This document shows positions 58,125 through 64,000 of a DNA stretch of 64,000 nucleotides, in pieces. The translations under genes were made by a program, and so were the position numbers. This DNA comes from Antrihabitans cavernicola (GTDB lineage: Bacteria > Actinomycetota > Actinomycetes > Mycobacteriales > Mycobacteriaceae), in contig NZ_VLNY01000014.1 of assembly GCF_008297975.1 (NCBI RefSeq), forward strand, positions 1 to 64,000. Direction: 5' to 3'. The notes under the pieces are model-generated. The model made no database searches, was not told where the DNA came from, and saw only the letters and a list, made by a program, of their open reading frames with translations. How positions within the stretch are numbered: the first letter of the stretch is position 1; each line of letters opens with the position of its first letter.

Positions 58125-59411
58125 ATGACGACCGACGCGACGTTCGGCCGGCTCGGCCTACCAGCCGTGCTGGTCCAAGCGCTGCGCCGAGCAGGCTTCG
58201 TGGCACCGTTCGCCATCCAGTCGGCGTGCATCCCGGATGTGTTGGCGGGCAAAGACGTTCTCGGCCGAGCCCCCACCGGATCGGGTAAGACGCTGGCCTT
58301 CGGTCTACCGATGCTCGCTCGGCTCGCTGGGGCCCCCAGCAAGCCGAGCAGCCCTCGGGGCCTGATCCTTGCACCCACGCGTGAACTCGCCGTCCAGATC
58401 GAGCAAGCACTCGACGATCCAGCTCTCGCGCTGGGACTTCGGGTGGCCGCGGTCGTCGGCGGAATTCCTCTGAAGCGGCAAACGGAGCGGCTCGGTCGTG
58501 GCGTCGATCTACTGATCGCAACGCCCGGCCGATTGCAAGACCACCTCGATCAGGGCTCGGTCGCCCTCGATGCCGTCGCGATCACCACCATCGACGAAGC
58601 CGATCGCATGGCAGACATGGGCTTCTTGCCTCCGGTCCGCAAAATTCTCGATGCCACGCCGAAAGACGGTCAGCGCCTGCTGTTCTCGGCAACTCTCGAC
58701 GCAGATGTGGACACTCTCGTCACCTCGTATCTGCATTCACCGGTCACGCATTCGACAGCACCGGTGGAAGCGACTTTGACGACGATGACCCACCACCTGC
58801 TGTTCGTCAGCAAGACGGACAAGTGGCAAGTCGCCGCCGAAATCGCCGCTCGCAGTGGCCGAACCATCATGTTCTGCCGGACCAAGCACGGTGTCGACCG
58901 TCTCGAGACACAGCTGCTGGCTGCGGGCATCGCGTGTGGTGCGCTGCACGGCGGCCGCACTCAGGGCAACCGCACCCGCACCCTGGCCCAGTTCGGGGAC
59001 GGCACAACACCGGTGCTGATCGCTACCGACGTCGCGGCCCGCGGCATCCACGTCGACGACGTAACGCTGGTGGTTCACGTCGATCCGCCCACCGAGGCCA
59101 AGGACTATCTCCATCGCGCCGGACGCACCGCACGGGCCGGTGACGACGGCGTCGTCGTGACGCTGGTGACCGAGGACGAACGCGACCTCGTCGCCAAAGT
59201 CACTCGCAAGGCCGGTGTAGAGATCATCGGGATCGAGGTGCGCCCCGGCAGTCGCGAACTCGCCGAGATCACCGGCGCGCGTGCACCATCCGGCATCCCG
59301 ATCGAGAAACCGACTCCGCCCGCGGCCGCGCCGCCACGCCGAAAGTCACGTGTTCCGATCGACGCTCAGCCGACCCGCCACCGCGGCAACCGTCGACGCG
59401 GCTCACACTGA
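58125..59411 (+). CDS. DEAD-box RNA helicase, second tandem copy
   Basis: This 428-residue helicase has motif I APTGSGKT, DEAD in IDEADRMADMGF, SAT in LFSATLD, and HRAGRTARAG, close to its upstream neighbour but with only a short basic C-terminus (RKSRVPIDAQPTRHRGNRRR). It lacks the GGYRG repeats. Tandem placement and similarity suggest duplication followed by loss of the RNA-binding tail. Confidence 0.85.
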   Translation: MTTDATFGRLGLPAVLVQALRRAGFVAPFAIQSACIPDVLAGKDVLGRAPTGSGKTLAFGLPMLARLAGAPSKPSSPRGLILAPTRELAVQIEQALDDPALALGLRVAAVVGGIPLKRQTERLGRGVDLLIATPGRLQDHLDQGSVALDAVAITTIDEADRMADMGFLPPVRKILDATPKDGQRLLFSATLDADVDTLVTSYLHSPVTHSTAPVEATLTTMTHHLLFVSKTDKWQVAAEIAARSGRTIMFCRTKHGVDRLETQLLAAGIACGALHGGRTQGNRTRTLAQFGDGTTPVLIATDVAARGIHVDDVTLVVHVDPPTEAKDYLHRAGRTARAGDDGVVVTLVTEDERDLVAKVTRKAGVEIIGIEVRPGSRELAEITGARAPSGIPIEKPTPPAAAPPRRKSRVPIDAQPTRHRGNRRRGSH

Positions 59412-59415
59412 TCCG

Positions 59416-61703
<2,288 letters not shown>

Positions 61704-61765
61704 CTGCCGCCCGACTGCTCCTACCGGTAATGTGTGGGGACCTGTCACCCAGCGAAAGGAATCAG

Positions 61766-61906
61766 GTGCCCGAGGCACCCGTAACCACAACCGTCGACTC
61801 CGCAAGCGAGCACGGCGATGAGGGCTCGACATCGGAGGGCCCCTCTACGGAGCCGGGCGACAAACCCGGCGCTCCAACACGGTCCAACTCCACGCGGTGG
61901 CGATAG
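61766..61906 (+). CDS. Possible 46-residue small protein
   Basis: GTG is preceded by AAAGGA at five bases. The peptide is Thr/Ser/Glu/Pro-rich (TVDSASEHGDEGSTSEGPST), without hydrophobic segments, and ends three bases before the CNNM start. It may be a translated leader or noise; no homologue is known to me. Confidence 0.3.
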   Translation: MPEAPVTTTVDSASEHGDEGSTSEGPSTEPGDKPGAPTRSNSTRWR

Positions 61907-61909
61907 CCC

Positions 61910-63292
61910 ATGGACATCGCCATCACCATTGCAAGCCTCATCGGCTTCATCGCACTCACCCTCGGCACGGCACTGTTCGTCGCAGCCGAATTCTCGCTGA
62001 CCACGCTCGAGCGCAGCACCGTCGATTCCCATGCTCGCGACGGTGACGTCCGGTCACGCCAGGTGCAACGTGCGCACCGAACTCTCTCCTTCCAACTCTC
62101 CGGTGCCCAGCTCGGCATCACGATCACCACGCTGATCACCGGCTACATCGCCGAACCCGTGCTGGCGAAACTGATCACACCCGCACTGGGCGACATCGGA
62201 GTCAGCGACGGTGTAGCGGGCGGAATCTCCCTGGCGATCGCATTGATTCTGGCAACGTCGCTGTCGATGGTCTACGGCGAACTGGTGCCGAAGAATCTGG
62301 CAATCTCGCACCCACTCGCCACTGCGCGATTCACGGCGGGCGCACAGATCGCCTTCACGACAGTGTTCAAGTGGGCCATCAACTTCCTCAACGGGGCGGC
62401 CAACTGGATCGTGCGCCGATTCGGGATCGAGCCCGCCGAAGAACTGCGGTCGGCAAGGTCACCGCAGGAGTTGGGATCGTTGGTCCGCAACTCCGCACGG
62501 CACGGCTCCCTCGATCAGAAGACGGCCCAATTGGTCGACAGGTCATTGCAATTCGGCGAGCGAAGCGCAGAAGAACTGATGACGCCGCGCGTCAAGATCG
62601 AGACTCTAGAGACGACGGACACGGTTGCGCAACTGATCGAAACCGCTTCGCGGACAGGCTTTTCCCGCTTCCCGATCGTCGACGGCGACTTGGACAACGC
62701 CATCGGAATCGTGCACATCAAGCAGGCGTTCACCGTTCCCGCCGCCGAACGCGGGACCACGCGGCTCGACACCCTGGCTCGGATCGCACCTGCCGTGCCG
62801 TCGACGCTCGACGGCGACGAGGTGATGGAACGAGTGCGCGCCAACGGTATGCAGGTCGCGCTCGTGGTCGACGAGTACGGCGGCACAGCGGGAATGGTCA
62901 CGATGGAAGACCTGATCGAGGAAATTCTCGGTGACGTGCGCGACGAACACGATCAGCCCGATCTGGACGTTGCGCGAATCGGTGCCAGTTGGAGCTGCTC
63001 GGGGCTGCTGCGTATCGACGAGATCGCGCAGGCGATCGGCTACAACGCTCCCGAAGGCGAGTACGACACGCTGGGCGGCCTGCTGCTCACCCAACTCGGC
63101 CGCATTCCCATAGAGGGCGACGAGGTCGCGCTACCACCCACCGCGGGCAGCGACCAGGTCGATGACGCAGGCGGCTGGATCGCGAAGGTGCAACGCATGG
63201 ACGGCCGGAGAATAGACCGCGTGCTGCTGACCCCGGTGCCCGCCGATGTGCTGGCCGTGGCCGTTTCCGACGAGGAGGCGCGCGATGTCTGA
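61910..63292 (+). CDS. CNNM/CorC-type membrane protein with CBS domains, copy 1
   Basis: This 460-residue protein has an N-terminal DUF21 transmembrane domain (three to four segments, LGTALFVAAEFSLTTLER, LSMVYGELVPKNLAIS), two CBS domains (about 205-330, LMTPRVKIETLE, VVDEYGGTAGMVTMEDLIEE) and a CorC_HlyC domain at the end. Members transport Mg2+ or related ions. It overlaps the next gene by 8 bp. Order matches Rv1842c-Rv1841c. Confidence 0.87.
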   Translation: MDIAITIASLIGFIALTLGTALFVAAEFSLTTLERSTVDSHARDGDVRSRQVQRAHRTLSFQLSGAQLGITITTLITGYIAEPVLAKLITPALGDIGVSDGVAGGISLAIALILATSLSMVYGELVPKNLAISHPLATARFTAGAQIAFTTVFKWAINFLNGAANWIVRRFGIEPAEELRSARSPQELGSLVRNSARHGSLDQKTAQLVDRSLQFGERSAEELMTPRVKIETLETTDTVAQLIETASRTGFSRFPIVDGDLDNAIGIVHIKQAFTVPAAERGTTRLDTLARIAPAVPSTLDGDEVMERVRANGMQVALVVDEYGGTAGMVTMEDLIEEILGDVRDEHDQPDLDVARIGASWSCSGLLRIDEIAQAIGYNAPEGEYDTLGGLLLTQLGRIPIEGDEVALPPTAGSDQVDDAGGWIAKVQRMDGRRIDRVLLTPVPADVLAVAVSDEEARDV

Positions 63293-64000
63293 TCTGTTCG
63301 GTGTGGCGATCGCCGTATTCCTTCTCGCCTGCAACGCGTTCTTCGTGGGCGCCGAGTTCGCCCTGATCTCGGCACGTCGTGACCGATTGGAAGCGTTGGC
63401 CGCGCAGGGTAAGAAGCGCGCGCTGACGGTGATGCGGGCAGGCGAAAACTTGTCGTTGATGCTCGCTGCCGCGCAGCTGGGCATCACCATCTGTTCGATC
63501 CTGCTGGGTCGTGTCGGTGAACCCGCCATCGCGCACCTCATCGAAGCGCCGATGGATGCCTTGGGCATGCCGGACGAACTCCTGCATCCGATCGGATTCA
63601 CCATCGCGCTGGCGCTGGTGGTCATCCTGCACATCCTGCTCGGCGAGATGGTCCCGAAGAACATCGCGCTCGCAGGGCCGGAACGCAGTGCGATGCTGCT
63701 GGTTCCGGTACACCTCGCGTGGATTCGGTTGGCACGCCCGCTGATTGCGTTCTACAACATGCTGGCCAACTGGTCGCTGCGATTGTTCCGCGTCGAACCG
63801 AAGGACGAGCTGGACGCCACTGTCTCGGCGATCGAACTGTCGGAGATGATCGGCGAATCCCGCTCCGAAGGTCTGCTCGACGAGGAAGAGCACCGGCGCT
63901 TGACGCAGGCGCTGGAGACCGCGGGGCGCACGGTTGCCGATGTTTTGATTCCGTTGGATCAAGCGCGGTCGGTGCCACTGATCGGTGACGGCACCACGTT
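63285..64000 (+). CDS. CNNM/CorC-type membrane protein, copy 2 (cut by window end)
   Basis: The first 238 residues show the DUF21 transmembrane domain (ACNAFFVGAEFALISARRDR, LHILLGEMVPKNIALAGPER) and the start of the first CBS domain. The remainder is outside the window. It is a tandem paralogue of the preceding gene with an overlapping start, likely functioning together with it. Confidence 0.85.
   Translation, partial: MSDLFGVAIAVFLLACNAFFVGAEFALISARRDRLEALAAQGKKRALTVMRAGENLSLMLAAAQLGITICSILLGRVGEPAIAHLIEAPMDALGMPDELLHPIGFTIALALVVILHILLGEMVPKNIALAGPERSAMLLVPVHLAWIRLARPLIAFYNMLANWSLRLFRVEPKDELDATVSAIELSEMIGESRSEGLLDEEEHRRLTQALETAGRTVADVLIPLDQARSVPLIGDGTT

Overview
The window looks like a chromosomal segment from a mycolic-acid actinomycete (Rhodococcus/Nocardia type). 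G+C is high, coding is dense, there are GTG/TTG starts and many 1-8 bp start/stop overlaps. The gene content fits: mycofactocin biosynthesis, LpqN- and LppU-type envelope proteins, mycobacterial-type Ndh, an IdeR iron box, GuaB1, and a BlaI/M56 pair beside two CNNM proteins. No rRNA, tRNA, CRISPR array, prophage or intact insertion sequence was recognised.

Left part (1-9.2 kb): the start of the mycofactocin cluster (mftA, mftB, cut mftC) on the minus strand, the mycofactocin glycan methyltransferase mftM on the plus strand, then a minus-strand alcohol-oxidation operon: NDMA-dependent methanol dehydrogenase, MoxR-type ATPase (MadB), VWA protein (MadC), a second iron alcohol dehydrogenase, and the MadS/MadR two-component pair. 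A 15-bp word is shared by the mftA/mftM intergenic region and the region before the second dehydrogenase.

Next (9.4-22.5 kb): a regulatory island with two SARP-ATPase regulators, one LuxR-type large ATPase regulator, and envelope proteins (zinc metallopeptidase lipoprotein, LpqN-like lipoprotein, LppU-like protein, small membrane protein, arrestin-like protein, secreted protein). Four promoters here share one architecture, TCCAA-N6-TCCAA-N11-TAC-N2-T, with an 11-bp repeat period typical of SARP binding. I regard this as the most novel signal in the window.

22.5-29 kb: GntR regulator and sarcosine oxidase operon soxBDAG-purU with a 14-bp palindrome in the promoter. 29-36.5 kb: CYP136-like P450 with divergent TetR, SnoaL-like protein with divergent HTH regulator, tandem ndh genes around an ArsR regulator, and a DinB protein. 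36.5-37 kb holds decayed DUF222-like fragments next to a repeated 33-bp word.

37-46 kb: an actinobacterial box (aerobic benzoyl-CoA epoxidation) operon: boxB, a small GNAT-like protein, boxC, benzoate-CoA ligase, a separate ferredoxin reductase and 7Fe ferredoxin that seem to replace BoxA, and a DUF6158-like gene; upstream are an amidohydrolase and a PaaX regulator, with TGTAGA-type sites at several promoters. 46-50.4 kb: GAF-AAA-Fis activator, aldehyde dehydrogenase and a zinc NDMA-dependent alcohol dehydrogenase, a second mycofactocin-linked locus. 50.4-54.8 kb: thioesterase, FhuF-like protein, and a FecCD/FecE siderophore importer under an IdeR-like box. 54.8-64 kb: BlaI-M56 pair, two DEAD-box helicases, an EamA-like transporter, GuaB1 and two CNNM/CBS membrane proteins (the second cut by the window end); the gene order recalls the M. 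tuberculosis Rv1841c-Rv1847 neighbourhood.

Together the catabolic genes centre on alcohols, C1 units and aromatic acids, with mycofactocin as the likely redox carrier for the NDMA-type dehydrogenases.
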